From contig NZ_CP136051.1 in NCBI RefSeq assembly GCF_032999765.1, forward strand, positions 806,001-870,000: a stretch of DNA of 64,000 nt, written 5' to 3'. Below, in pieces: positions 54,658 to 62,547 of the stretch. Numbering within the stretch: the first letter of the stretch is position 1; each line of letters opens with the position of its first letter. The position numbers were made by a program, and so were the translations under genes. The notes beneath the pieces are model-generated. The model did not search any database. It was not told where the DNA came from and saw only the letters and a list, made by a program, of their open reading frames with translations. This DNA is from Imperialibacter roseus. Its GTDB lineage: Bacteria; Bacteroidota; Bacteroidia; Cytophagales; Cyclobacteriaceae.

Positions 54658-55767
54658 ATGATAAAGTATCTTGTAGTAGCATTAACAGGAGTTTTATTTA
54701 TTACCTCTTGTTCTGAGGGTACAACTCAGGAAGGGCTGAAAATTGCCGGAAAAGTAAAATTCCCGCAAGAAACAGGCATCATTCAACTGGAAATGCTGGG
54801 CCTCGAGGGAATTGACCCTATAGATACGCTCACATTGGCCGCCGATAGTACGTTTGAAACCTATGTTCAAATCACTGAACCTTCTTTTTTAAGGATCAAC
54901 TTCTACGGTAAGCAAGCAGTGCCTCTGGTGCTCGACAAAAGCGATGTTTATATAGAGGCGGAGGCTTATTCGCCGCAGGCCCCGTTCACTGTGACTGGCT
55001 CAAAGGACACTGAATATTTCGAAGCCGCTGGTAAGCTCAATGCCAAGTTTCAGTCCGACGTGCAGATGATTAACAATGACTACAGCCAGGCAATGATGTC
55101 GGGAGATCTTGAGACGGCTGATAAAATACGGGAGCAATATATCGATATAGAAGAGACCTTTAGTAAAAAAATGAAGGCGCTTATTTGGTCGATGGATAAT
55201 TCAGTGTCGGCCATATTTGCTTTGAACTACCTGGACGATGATGCGCAGTTTCCGTTCTTCGACAGCGTAGCAACAAGGTTTCAGAATGGCCTGCCCGAAT
55301 CCCGCTTCACCAAGGAACTGGTGACAAGGGTAGATGATATGAGGCCGCTGGCAGTGGGGGCAATGGCTCCGGAAATTAACCTTCCAAACCCTAATGGCGA
55401 ATCAATTAAGTTGTCATCACTAAGAGGAAAATACGTGCTGGTGGACTTTTGGGCTGCCTGGTGCAAGCCATGCCGTCAGGAAAACCCGAATGTGGTGGCT
55501 TCTTACAACAGGTACAAGGACAGGGGTTTTGAAATATTGGGTGTTTCTCTTGATAGAACAAAGGATGCCTGGCTGAAGGCCATTGAAGACGATGGCCTCA
55601 CCTGGAAGCATGTGTCGGATTTGAAATACTTTAATTCGGAAGCGGCCGCTACCTACGAAATCAATGCTATTCCGGCTACCTACCTGATTGGGCCTGATGG
55701 TAAGATTGTAGCCAAGAACCTTAGAGGAGAGTCATTGGAGAGGAAGCTTGAAGAGATTTTTGGGTGA
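54658..55767 (+). CDS. Thioredoxin-like (TlpA/ResA type) lipoprotein with DUF4369
   Basis: A 369-residue lipoprotein (lipobox ITSC, Cys18). The N-terminal half (about 25-230) resembles DUF4369 (GLKIAGKVKFPQETGIIQLEML). The C-terminal half is a thioredoxin-fold AhpC/TSA domain with the CxxC motif WCKPC (Cys269, Cys272). Such proteins reduce disulphides in the periplasm, for example in cytochrome c maturation. The frame runs upstream to 54613 within gatB, but ATG at 54658 begins at the signal peptide. It follows gatB by 28 bp. Confidence 0.9.
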   Translation: MIKYLVVALTGVLFITSCSEGTTQEGLKIAGKVKFPQETGIIQLEMLGLEGIDPIDTLTLAADSTFETYVQITEPSFLRINFYGKQAVPLVLDKSDVYIEAEAYSPQAPFTVTGSKDTEYFEAAGKLNAKFQSDVQMINNDYSQAMMSGDLETADKIREQYIDIEETFSKKMKALIWSMDNSVSAIFALNYLDDDAQFPFFDSVATRFQNGLPESRFTKELVTRVDDMRPLAVGAMAPEINLPNPNGESIKLSSLRGKYVLVDFWAAWCKPCRQENPNVVASYNRYKDRGFEILGVSLDRTKDAWLKAIEDDGLTWKHVSDLKYFNSEAAATYEINAIPATYLIGPDGKIVAKNLRGESLERKLEEIFG

Positions 55768-55788
55768 GATTTTCATTGATTGCTAAGT

Positions 55789-56163
55789 TCAAGCTTTGCT
55801 TTCAAGGAACTCAAGTCGCCGGTTCATGATGGCCATTTCTTCCCTTCTTAATTTTCTGTCTTCGTTCAAAGCATTCATGAAACGCTCGTTTTGAGCATCC
55901 AACTCTTGCTGCCTTTGCTTGCGTTCGTGCTCCAATTCGGACTTTCTGTTCTTTTCTTCCTTTTCCATCCTTAAAAGGACTTTATCCATCCGTTCCCCCT
56001 GGTCATCGAGTTTCCGTAATATCCCGTTGACTACCTTGTTATTCTCAACAGCGTATTCTTTCAATGCGTCAATATCAGCAGTAAGCTTATCAATGGCTTT
56101 CAGGGTGTTACTCAACTGCTCTTCTATTTGATTGACTCGCATATTTAGTCTTTCGTTATCCAT
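55789..56163 (-). CDS. Hypothetical coiled-coil protein
   Basis: A 124-residue, highly charged protein, helical throughout. The pattern MDNERLNMRVNQIEEQLSNTLKAIDKL and later heptads such as MDKVLLRMEKEEKNRKSELEHERKQRQQEL suggest one long coiled coil with no other domain. It has no signal peptide or membrane helix. The function is unknown. It faces the thioredoxin-like gene with 21 bp between the two stops. Confidence 0.65.
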   Translation of the reverse strand: MDNERLNMRVNQIEEQLSNTLKAIDKLTADIDALKEYAVENNKVVNGILRKLDDQGERMDKVLLRMEKEEKNRKSELEHERKQRQQELDAQNERFMNALNEDRKLRREEMAIMNRRLEFLESKA

Positions 56164-56253
56164 TCAGTATAAAAGTAAGTTTTTTTCTCATTTGTTTCAA
56201 AGAGGCGTTTAGTGACATGCAAAGGCTTTTTTTGTCTGGCCGAGAATTCAAGG

Positions 56254-56913
56254 TCACCTCTTTTCCAACTCCCGAATCACATCACTGGCAATCCACTTGC
56301 TGGTCTTGTCATCTGTGGCCTGGAGCTTCCTTGCCAGTTCAATCACCTCGGCAGTTAGATGAGGTCTTTTCTTCCCTACCTGCCTCATTGCCCAGCTTAT
56401 TGCTTTCTTTATGAAATTCCGGGGGTCATTGGCAACCTCAATTGCTGTACGGAGCATAGAGCGTAGTTCGTCATCGGAAACATTGTTCTTTTGGTGCATG
56501 GTGGCTTCGGCTATTAGCACAATGCCTGCCCTTCGGGTGAACTCATGTTCAGAGGGAATCCATTCGGCTACTTTGCTTTTCCAAAAAGGAGTATAAACGA
56601 ACAGGTTACCGCAGCACTGGTCGCACACATCCCAGGAATACATGTCTGCCACCCACGCATCCATTTGCTCAGTGGTCATTTGTATCGGGTCGCCAACCAT
56701 GCTGGCCAGCACCTTTGCCTCATGAATATCCGTTTGCCAGAGCTGAAGCGCCAGGGTGTGGTTCTTTTTGATGCTTTTGGCTATTTTGCGAAGCTCAGGC
56801 GTTTTGATTCCCAACGCTTTTTCTGAGGGGATGCCGAATCGCTCTACGCCTTTCTTCGTCCCTTCATCCGCCAGATGTTTTAAACCACTAATAACACTTT
56901 CTACCGTCTCCAT
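56254..56913 (-). CDS. DNA alkylation repair protein (AlkD-like HEAT repeats)
   Basis: A 219-residue all-helical protein of the AlkC/AlkD-like HEAT-repeat family. Signature stretches are GIKTPELRKIAKSIKKNHTLALQLWQTDIHEAKVLASMVGDP, WVADMYSWDVCDQCCGNLF and IKKAISWAMRQVGKKRP. Family members remove bulky or positively charged alkylated bases. The pair MYSWDVCDQ (Trp/Asp) corresponds to the catalytic Trp-Asp region described for AlkD. It has no close partner gene. Confidence 0.88.
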   Translation of the reverse strand: METVESVISGLKHLADEGTKKGVERFGIPSEKALGIKTPELRKIAKSIKKNHTLALQLWQTDIHEAKVLASMVGDPIQMTTEQMDAWVADMYSWDVCDQCCGNLFVYTPFWKSKVAEWIPSEHEFTRRAGIVLIAEATMHQKNNVSDDELRSMLRTAIEVANDPRNFIKKAISWAMRQVGKKRPHLTAEVIELARKLQATDDKTSKWIASDVIRELEKR

Positions 56914-56976
56914 AAATTGATGTTACTGTTTCTGGCTAAACTTACTACTTTGGCAAAATAACCTTTTATCAAACCA

Positions 56977-58863
56977 ATGACTCGACCTACAAACTTAAAT
57001 TTAGCCCTGCTTTTTATCTTTTTGACAACGGCTGCGCTCGCTCAACCCGACAGGTGGCAGCAGCGTGTAGAGTACACTATGGACATTGACATGGATGTAT
57101 CTGCCCATCAGTTCAAGGGTAAGCAAAAGCTCGTTTATTACAACAACTCTCCTGACACGCTCACGAAAGTGTTTTATCACCTTTACTTCAATGCTTTTCA
57201 GCCGGGAAGCTCGATGGACGTTCGCTCCAGAACCATCGCTGACCCGGACAGGCGGGTGATGGATAGAATTTACCATTTGAAAGATGACCAGATCGGCTAT
57301 CAGAAGATCAACAGCCTGAAACAAGATGGCAAAGTGCTTTCTTATGCTGTAGAAGGCACTGTGCTGGAAGTGAACCTGGCCAAGCCAATTCTTCCGAAAA
57401 GCAAAGTGACTTTTGATATGGAGTTTGATGCACAGGTACCCTTGCAGGTTCGCCGCAGTGGCTGGGCCAACAAGGAGGGGGTGGAATACTCTATGGCGCA
57501 ATGGTACCCAAAAATGGCTGAATATGACTACGAGGGCTGGCATGCCGATCCTTACGTAGGCAGGGAGTTTTACGCTCCATGGGGCGATTTTAATGTAAAC
57601 ATTGCGATTGATTCTGCTTATATGATAGGAGGCTCAGGCTATTTGCAGAACCCGGAGCAAATTGGCAAAGGCTATGCAAAGCCAGGGACTACTATTAAAA
57701 GACCGAAAGGGGGCAAGCTGACCTGGCAGTTCAAAGCTCAGAACGTGCATGACTTTATGTGGGCTGCCGACCCTGACTATCTGCACGATGTGGCTCAGGT
57801 GCCTGGCGGGCCTGCCCTGCACTTCTTTTATCAGGGTGACACGCTGGTGGAAAACTGGAAGGAGCTTCAAGGTATTGCAGTAAAGGCATTCGACTTCCTG
57901 AGCAAAAACTTTGGCAAATATCCCTACGACAAGTTTGCTGTGGTGCAGGGAGGCGATGGTGGCATGGAATACCCTATGTCAACTTTGATTACCGGGCATA
58001 GGTCAGTTCGCAGTTTGGTAGGTGTGACTGTACACGAAGCCTTGCACAGCTGGTACCAGGGGGTGTTGGGCACTAACGAGTCGCTGTACCCATGGATGGA
58101 TGAGGGTTTTACTGACTATGCCACGCAGATCACCATGCACTACCTTTTCGATGGGCCGAACGGTGGTAATTACATCAACCCGCTGGAGGGCTCGTATCGT
58201 TCTTACTTCTCACTGGCACAAAGCGGCCTCGAGGAACCTATGTCGACACATTCCGATCACTACAATACCAACAGAGCTTACGGTTCTGCGGCTTACTCGA
58301 AGGGGGCGGTTTCACAACATCAGCTGAGCTATGTGGTTGGTCACGAAACATTCATGCGGGGACTGCGGAGGTATTTTGATACCTGGAAGATGAAGCACCC
58401 CAACATGAACGACTATATCAGGATTCAGGAAAAGAATTCAGGCCTGGAGCTCGACTGGTACTACGAGTACTTTGTGAACTCCACCAAGACCGTTGACTAT
58501 GGCATTAAGTCGGTAGAAGAGCAGGGAGATCAAACAAACGTTACGCTTGAGAGAATTGAAAAAATGCCGATGCCTATAGAGCTGTACGTGGAATATGCCG
58601 ATGGCAGCAAAGAGTTGTTTTATATTCCATTGGATTTAATGAGGGGGGTGAAGGAACATGACGACCCGAGCATTCCACGCACGATCCTTACCGACTGGCC
58701 CTGGACGCATCCTTACTACACGTTCAGCATTCCAAAGAAGCCGAAGGACATCAGGTACATGGAGATTGACCCAACGCAACGCATGGCTGACACTGACCGC
58801 ACCAACCAGAGCTACCCCTGGCGCTCAGCAGTGGAAGCTGAGGGAGAACCGGTGAATAAGTAG
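56977..58863 (+). CDS. Secreted M1-family metallopeptidase
   Basis: A 628-residue aminopeptidase-like zinc enzyme with signal peptide (MTRPTNLNLALLFIFLTTAALA). The zinc motif is VHEALHSWY followed by Glu exactly 18 residues after the second His (WMDEGFTDYA), the HExxH-x18-E pattern. GGMEYPMSTLI upstream is the GxMEN-like exopeptidase block; Asn is replaced by Tyr, as in this Bacteroidota subgroup. It probably cleaves peptides in the periplasm or outside the cell. Confidence 0.93.
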   Translation: MTRPTNLNLALLFIFLTTAALAQPDRWQQRVEYTMDIDMDVSAHQFKGKQKLVYYNNSPDTLTKVFYHLYFNAFQPGSSMDVRSRTIADPDRRVMDRIYHLKDDQIGYQKINSLKQDGKVLSYAVEGTVLEVNLAKPILPKSKVTFDMEFDAQVPLQVRRSGWANKEGVEYSMAQWYPKMAEYDYEGWHADPYVGREFYAPWGDFNVNIAIDSAYMIGGSGYLQNPEQIGKGYAKPGTTIKRPKGGKLTWQFKAQNVHDFMWAADPDYLHDVAQVPGGPALHFFYQGDTLVENWKELQGIAVKAFDFLSKNFGKYPYDKFAVVQGGDGGMEYPMSTLITGHRSVRSLVGVTVHEALHSWYQGVLGTNESLYPWMDEGFTDYATQITMHYLFDGPNGGNYINPLEGSYRSYFSLAQSGLEEPMSTHSDHYNTNRAYGSAAYSKGAVSQHQLSYVVGHETFMRGLRRYFDTWKMKHPNMNDYIRIQEKNSGLELDWYYEYFVNSTKTVDYGIKSVEEQGDQTNVTLERIEKMPMPIELYVEYADGSKELFYIPLDLMRGVKEHDDPSIPRTILTDWPWTHPYYTFSIPKKPKDIRYMEIDPTQRMADTDRTNQSYPWRSAVEAEGEPVNK

Positions 58864-58944
58864 AGCGACATGCCGCTTTCTTTTTAGCGGTAATTGCGAA
58901 GGCATCGATGAATTTTTCAAATTGTGCATACTGGTAAAATGCCT

Positions 58945-58991
58945 GTGGCCATCTGCTTGACAAGAACGATACTTGTCCAGCAGATGGCCAC
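58945..58991. repeat. Long inverted repeat after the M1 peptidase gene
   Basis: GTGGCCATCTGCT (58945-58957) and AGCAGATGGCCAC (58979-58991) are a perfect 13-bp inverted repeat. The inner TGACAAG/CTTGTCC adds six more pairs, leaving a 7-nt loop. Only a TTTT run follows on the plus side and an AAAA run precedes on the left, so it may serve as a terminator on either strand. The remaining sequence to 59124 has no gene that I can support. Confidence 0.75.
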
Positions 58992-59124
58992 TTTTGCCAG
59001 GCGCTGAGCCTGCTTGCCGAGCGATAGCAAATATGAAAAACATAACCACCTTTTAATCAGAAATTTCGTATACTAAGAAAGGCGGTCACTGCCATTTATT
59101 CCTTTCTGTCTCAAATATCCACTT

Positions 59125-59301
59125 TTCCTCGCAGCGTAGCAGTCGCTAGTTTGCTACGTAGCAAACATACCCTTTGCTACGTAGCAAATGTCTCAATTAT
59201 GGCTACATTGCACCTGCAACATAGCTATGTTGCAGGTGCAATGTAGCCATGTTGCAGACTCAATGTGGCTATGTTGGCAGTCCATTGTAGCTATGTTTGG
59301 C
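59125..59301. repeat. Array of eight 22-bp quasi-palindromic units
   Basis: Dyad centres lie at 59135.5, 59157.5, 59180.5, 59202.5, 59224.5, 59246.5, 59268.5 and 59290.5; the spacing is 22 bp each time except one of 23. Units 2 and 3 are TTTGCTACGTAGCAAA palindromes, and unit 1 carries one matching half. Units 4-8 share a second consensus, roughly CAATATAGCTATGTTG. The array ends about 70 bp before the HU-like gene. There are no spacers, so it is not CRISPR. Its period is close to two turns of DNA, so a bound protein would sit on one face. It may be an operator or a loading site. Confidence 0.85.
59199..59250. repeat. Perfect 52-bp palindrome within the array
   Basis: The 26 bases 59199-59224 are the exact reverse complement of 59225-59250, with CATAGCTATG in the middle. 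A perfect palindrome of this length without a loop would extrude as a cruciform and is normally unstable in bacteria, so its survival suggests selection or recent formation. Confidence 0.95.
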
Positions 59302-59368
59302 ATCGGCCTTTACCTGACGTTAAAATCCTTTATTTTTCCGTTGCCAGGGGTTGTTTTACAAATTAAAA

Positions 59369-59773
59369 ATGACGGAAATGATAAGAAAAACCTATGGCAT
59401 TATTGCCAGAACTGAGGCGGGAAAGCCCGCTGGCGGCCCACCCAAATATTACCCGGCGCTGCTGCCTCTGCGTAAAGCCACCGAAGAAGACGTGATGCTG
59501 AGGATGGAAAGGGAGTATGGCATCAAGCGTGCTGAATACAAGCGCTTTATCATGGCTCTGGAAGATATGATTGTGAAGTTACTTGAAACGCATAACCATA
59601 TTGAATTGGGTGCACTGGGCTATGTGCGGCTGGAGATCCAAACCAGCGGAGCCGATCGGCCCGAATTGGTCACTGAACAAAACGTCAAGAAGGCCACGTT
59701 GCATCTGCGCTTCAGTCAGGTGATCAAGCAGGGGTTGAAGCAGTTGCGATTTGAGAAAGCGAGCAGCAGATGA
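59369..59773 (+). CDS. HU-family (HU-HIG-type) DNA-binding protein
   Basis: A 134-residue protein of the Bacteroidota HU-like group: MIRKTYGIIARTEAGKPAGGPPKYYPALLP at the N terminus, a HU/IHF-like helix pair (RAEYKRFIMALEDMIVKLLETHNHIELGALGYVRLEIQTSG) and a C-terminal strand-helix portion. It would bend DNA as a dimer. ATG at 59369 is preferred to the upstream TTG at 59351; ATG at 59378 (MIRK) is also possible. The 22-bp palindrome array just upstream may be its binding region, which would imply self-regulation; this is inference. It is followed by the minus-strand zinc-ribbon gene. Confidence 0.85.
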   Translation: MTEMIRKTYGIIARTEAGKPAGGPPKYYPALLPLRKATEEDVMLRMEREYGIKRAEYKRFIMALEDMIVKLLETHNHIELGALGYVRLEIQTSGADRPELVTEQNVKKATLHLRFSQVIKQGLKQLRFEKASSR

Positions 59774-59810
59774 ATGCAACGGGTTTGATTGGAGAATAGG
59801 AGTCAGGCCT

Positions 59811-60212
59811 TCAAGTGTCGGTCTTCGAAGGTTTCAGCGCCAGTTTTTCCCCCATGTAGTCCTGCCAGGTGATGAGGAGGTATTTTTCCTTGCCGTTGTG
59901 GGTGATGCCCAAAAATCCGATATCGTAGCAAAAGAGGTATGCGTCGCCTTTTGGGTTTTTCCAGAAATGGGTAAAAAGGTGTGGGTTGAAGCCTTCGTTG
60001 TGGAGTATCTCCCGCCGAATGGTGGTAAGGCCGCTCACGTTGTATTTTTTCAGGATCTTACGGTTGATTTTCAGTTGCTTGTCGACCTGAATGAAAAATT
60101 GTTCGTTGTCCATCCGTCGTTCGTACTGTTTTACGGTACGGCATTCGATGGAGCAGTAGACCTTATCGGATCGACCTTTGACCACAGCACCGCAAACGGG
60201 ACAAACTCTCAT
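59811..60212 (-). CDS. Zinc-ribbon hypothetical protein
   Basis: A 133-residue protein. The start MRVCPVCGAVVKGRSDKVYCSIECRTVKQYERR holds a CPVC...CSIEC zinc ribbon of a type common in Bacteroidota hypothetical proteins. The rest has helices (FIQVDKQLKINRKILKKYN) and a C-terminal strand set (YLFCYDIGFLGITHNGKEKYLLI). The function is unknown; binding nucleic acid is possible. The frame reaches 60239, but ATG at 60212 starts right at the ribbon. It is divergent from the recombinase gene, with the 35-bp palindrome in between. Confidence 0.8.
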   Translation of the reverse strand: MRVCPVCGAVVKGRSDKVYCSIECRTVKQYERRMDNEQFFIQVDKQLKINRKILKKYNVSGLTTIRREILHNEGFNPHLFTHFWKNPKGDAYLFCYDIGFLGITHNGKEKYLLITWQDYMGEKLALKPSKTDT

Positions 60213-60245
60213 AGCCACTAATTTACATTCCTGCACCAATTTACC

Positions 60246-60280
60246 CTCATAATATACTCATATTATGAGTATACTATGAG
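60246..60280. promoter_or_regulatory. 35-bp palindrome between zinc-ribbon and recombinase genes
   Basis: ATACTCATA and TATGAGTAT surround a central T at 60263, and the arms extend to 60246-60280 with only one mismatched pair (60252/60274). The site covers the promoter area of the divergent pair, 34 bp from the zinc-ribbon start and 36 bp from the recombinase start. It is a good candidate operator for controlling recombinase expression. Confidence 0.7.
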
Positions 60281-60315
60281 TTTGCGGTTTCCTTTTTTGC
60301 GGTTATTGCTCCTCT

Positions 60316-61446
60316 ATGGAAAAGCTGCAAAACATTACGTTAAGGCATCTTTACTTCAACGATGAGAAGTATATAGGCATTCAATTTTACCCTCACAAAG
60401 TGGTGCAGGCACTGATAAAGGAGCTTCCCGAGCCGAAATGGAGCAAAGAGCACAATATGGTGTGTATTAAGAATACCCCGCAAAACCTCACTGCTATCTT
60501 TAATAAGTTCAAGGGGGTGGCGTGGGTTAATTGTAGTTACTTTTTTAAAAACCGGCCGATCAATACCTACGGGGAAGGGAATGGGGATGTCAGTTGGCTT
60601 GAGAAAAGGAAACTAGCGCCTGACTATCGAGCGTGTCCGCCAGAGTACCTGCAAAAGCTGTCGATAAAAAAGTATTCAGCCAGCACGATCCGCACCTATG
60701 TTAGCTATTTCGAGAAGTTCATCAATTACTATAAGGAGGATGAGCTGGGAAACTTGAATGAGCAACATATCAGGAGATTTCTCGAAACGATTGTAAAGGA
60801 CAGAGGCTCCAACTCAGCCCTGAATCAGGCAGTGAATGCTATTAAATTCTATTATGAGATTGTGTTGGATATGCCCAACAGGTTTTATGACATTGATCGT
60901 CCGAGAAAGGAACACAAATTGCCCAAAGTGCTGGCAAAAGATGAAGTGTTGGCCATCATTGCTAACACCACCAATATCAAGCATCGGTGTATTCTAGAGT
61001 TGCTGTACTCAGCTGGGCTGCGAAGAAGTGAGCTTCTCAATCTGAAGGTGAGTGATATAGACAGCCATCGGATGCTGGTTCGTGTGGAAGGAGCGAAAGG
61101 CAATAAAGACAGATTTACACTATTGTCGTCGACTGTGCTGGCAGATTTGCGCAGGTACGTTGCAAAGTACAAGCCTCAAAATTACTTGTTTGAGGGCCCA
61201 GCCTGTTCAAAATACACAGGGAGTAGCCTGGAACATATTCTGCACGGAGCGGCTAAAAGGGCTGGCATTCTACAAAAAGTTACGCCGCACATGCTACGGC
61301 ACAGCTTTGCCACACATTTGCTTGAAAATGGCACTGACCTACGAAATATTCAGATATTACTTGGGCATAATTCGTTGAAAACTACTGAGATCTATACTCA
61401 TGTGGCTAACAATGCTTTTTCTTCCATCAAAAATCCGTTAGATTAA
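60316..61446 (+). CDS. Tyrosine recombinase (integron-integrase-like)
   Basis: A 376-residue site-specific recombinase. Residues 1-110 form a Bacteroidota-type N-terminal extra domain (FYPHKVVQALIKELPEPKWSKEHNMVCIKNTPQNL), 117-190 a core-binding SAM-like domain, and 200-376 the catalytic domain. Catalytic residues are Arg236 (AGLRRSEL), Lys261 (VEGAKGNKDRF), His325 and Arg328 (TPHMLRHSFATHLL), His351 (LLGHNSLKTT) and nucleophile Tyr360 (EIYTHV). The chain ends in NPLD, like the SPLD end of IntI1. The extra stretch that marks IntI between the catalytic Arg and the HxxR block is not obvious. It is the only recombinase in the window and precedes the array by 46 bp. Confidence 0.9.
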   Translation: MEKLQNITLRHLYFNDEKYIGIQFYPHKVVQALIKELPEPKWSKEHNMVCIKNTPQNLTAIFNKFKGVAWVNCSYFFKNRPINTYGEGNGDVSWLEKRKLAPDYRACPPEYLQKLSIKKYSASTIRTYVSYFEKFINYYKEDELGNLNEQHIRRFLETIVKDRGSNSALNQAVNAIKFYYEIVLDMPNRFYDIDRPRKEHKLPKVLAKDEVLAIIANTTNIKHRCILELLYSAGLRRSELLNLKVSDIDSHRMLVRVEGAKGNKDRFTLLSSTVLADLRRYVAKYKPQNYLFEGPACSKYTGSSLEHILHGAAKRAGILQKVTPHMLRHSFATHLLENGTDLRNIQILLGHNSLKTTEIYTHVANNAFSSIKNPLD

Positions 61447-61475
61447 CAAAAAACATAATGTATATATACCAAACT

Positions 61476-61500
61476 CTGGGTTTACCCAGGTGTTAGAGCC
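61476..61500 (+). other. Putative attI/first recombination site
   Basis: The core GTTAGAGCC (61492-61500) marks the left end of cassette 1. Immediately upstream is a small hairpin CTGGG-TTTA-CCCAG (61476-61489). The core is the reverse complement of the first nine bases of the cassette-1 palindrome (62381-62389). Whether this is a true attI or the right end of a lost cassette cannot be decided here. Confidence 0.6.
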
Positions 61501-61517
61501 AATATGCGTTACGTACA

Positions 61518-62378
61518 ATGAGGTGTTCCGTCTTTATTCTTATACTCGTAGTTTTCGGATGCCACAGGCGGGCCTACACTCCCTACAACTTTCTAGATAA
61601 TCAAAAGCGAAAGCAACCCTTTCAAGTCCTCGCTGCAAATGCTGCATCAACAGTTTCTGGACAGCTGAAGCCACTTGACATCGTCGACGTAAACGATCTG
61701 ATTACTTTGAAGTCCGGGCATATGATTCTAGTGCACAATTCCGGCAAATTCATAGAGTTTAAAGGCGACACCACTATTTCTGTGAGGAATCTGGACGATC
61801 ACCTCAAACTCAAGTATAATCTCGAAAGTCATCGGTTGAGACCTGACATTAGCCTACTACTCGCCACCAACCGCCTGCCATATAGAGTAATGGATGGGAT
61901 ATACACACAAACGCTCTATATTAACAATATTGGAGGGCCGGGGATTGATATCGCCGAACCCGAGGATTTCTGTTTGACATGGACAGCTTTTGGCAAATAT
62001 CATTCCCAATATGAAATCATATTGACGAATGTTTTTGGTGAGCAAATAGACACAATCTACACGGTGGACACCGTTGTAAAAATGAACCTGCTTAAGTATC
62101 GTGATAAGATGATTATTGCAGAGGTAATAGTTCCTAACGATTCAATGTATCAATCTCCCCAACAAGGATTTAGACTAGCCGGGAAAAGGCAATTTCTATT
62201 TCCAAATCAGTGTGACGTGTCTACTCCAATTCAAGCTCTTGAGAAGGCTTATCATATGGATACTCACTACTATCTGGTTGATCAGGCGCAAAACTACTTT
62301 GAGCTCGCTGCAGACCTTTCAGACGAGCCAATCTACGACGAACTCTTGGCTAACTACAGATCGAGGCGGGGGAAGTAA
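61518..62378 (+). CDS. Cassette 1: hypothetical lipoprotein
   Basis: Not recognised. The 286-residue protein has a short lipoprotein signal (MRCSVFILILVVFGC, Cys15). It is followed by a beta-rich region with DVNDLITLKSGHMILVHNSGKFIEFKGD, a pattern reminiscent of periplasmic FecR-like domains, and a middle and C-terminal part without named motifs. It starts 26 bp from the cassette boundary and stops 2 bp before the attC-like site, so the gene fills the cassette exactly, as in classical integron cassettes. It is probably anchored in the envelope; the function is unknown. Confidence 0.82.
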   Translation: MRCSVFILILVVFGCHRRAYTPYNFLDNQKRKQPFQVLAANAASTVSGQLKPLDIVDVNDLITLKSGHMILVHNSGKFIEFKGDTTISVRNLDDHLKLKYNLESHRLRPDISLLLATNRLPYRVMDGIYTQTLYINNIGGPGIDIAEPEDFCLTWTAFGKYHSQYEIILTNVFGEQIDTIYTVDTVVKMNLLKYRDKMIIAEVIVPNDSMYQSPQQGFRLAGKRQFLFPNQCDVSTPIQALEKAYHMDTHYYLVDQAQNYFELAADLSDEPIYDELLANYRSRRGK

Positions 62379-62380
62379 AT

Positions 62381-62547
62381 GGCTCTAACAAGGGGCTAAA
62401 AGTGAATGTCGGCCTCAGTTGTTATCATTCGTTCGGCGGTTTGGATTGTCCGCCACAAAGTATAAATTTATAAATGGCGTGGCTAAATGCCAGTGCAAGC
62501 GGAGCTGCATAACACTCCCACACTCACTTTAGCCGGGCGTTGTAGCC
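62381..62547 (+). other. attC-like site of cassette 1
   Basis: The left edge GGCTCTAAC (62381) and right edge GTTGTAGCC (62539-62547) flank an imperfect palindrome. The left arm AAGGGGCTAAAAGTGAATGT pairs with the right arm ACACTCACTTTAGCCGGGC, with one extra unpaired A on the left, as extrahelical bases in attC sites. Inner blocks TCCGCCACAAA, GGCGTGGCTAA and AAGCGGAGCTGCAT recur in the attC-like sites of cassettes 2 and 3. Confidence 0.8.

Noticed and set aside
59125-59301. CRISPR array
   Set aside because: The units are continuous, without spacers, are palindromic themselves and differ from each other; no cas gene is nearby.
59188-59415. 75-codon plus-strand frame across the palindrome array
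   Set aside because: Its sequence is just the translated repeats (QLWLHCTCNIAMLQVQCS and so on), it overlaps the HU-like gene and it has no family motif.
59751-60221. 156-codon plus-strand frame opposite the zinc-ribbon gene
   Set aside because: The minus strand holds a clear CPVC...CSIEC zinc ribbon and a sensible start; the plus frame has no motif and would run into the divergent promoter region.
60316-61446. Prophage or integrative-conjugative-element integrase
   Set aside because: No phage or transfer genes are present, no tRNA attachment site is seen, and the palindromic sites that follow fit cassettes better.
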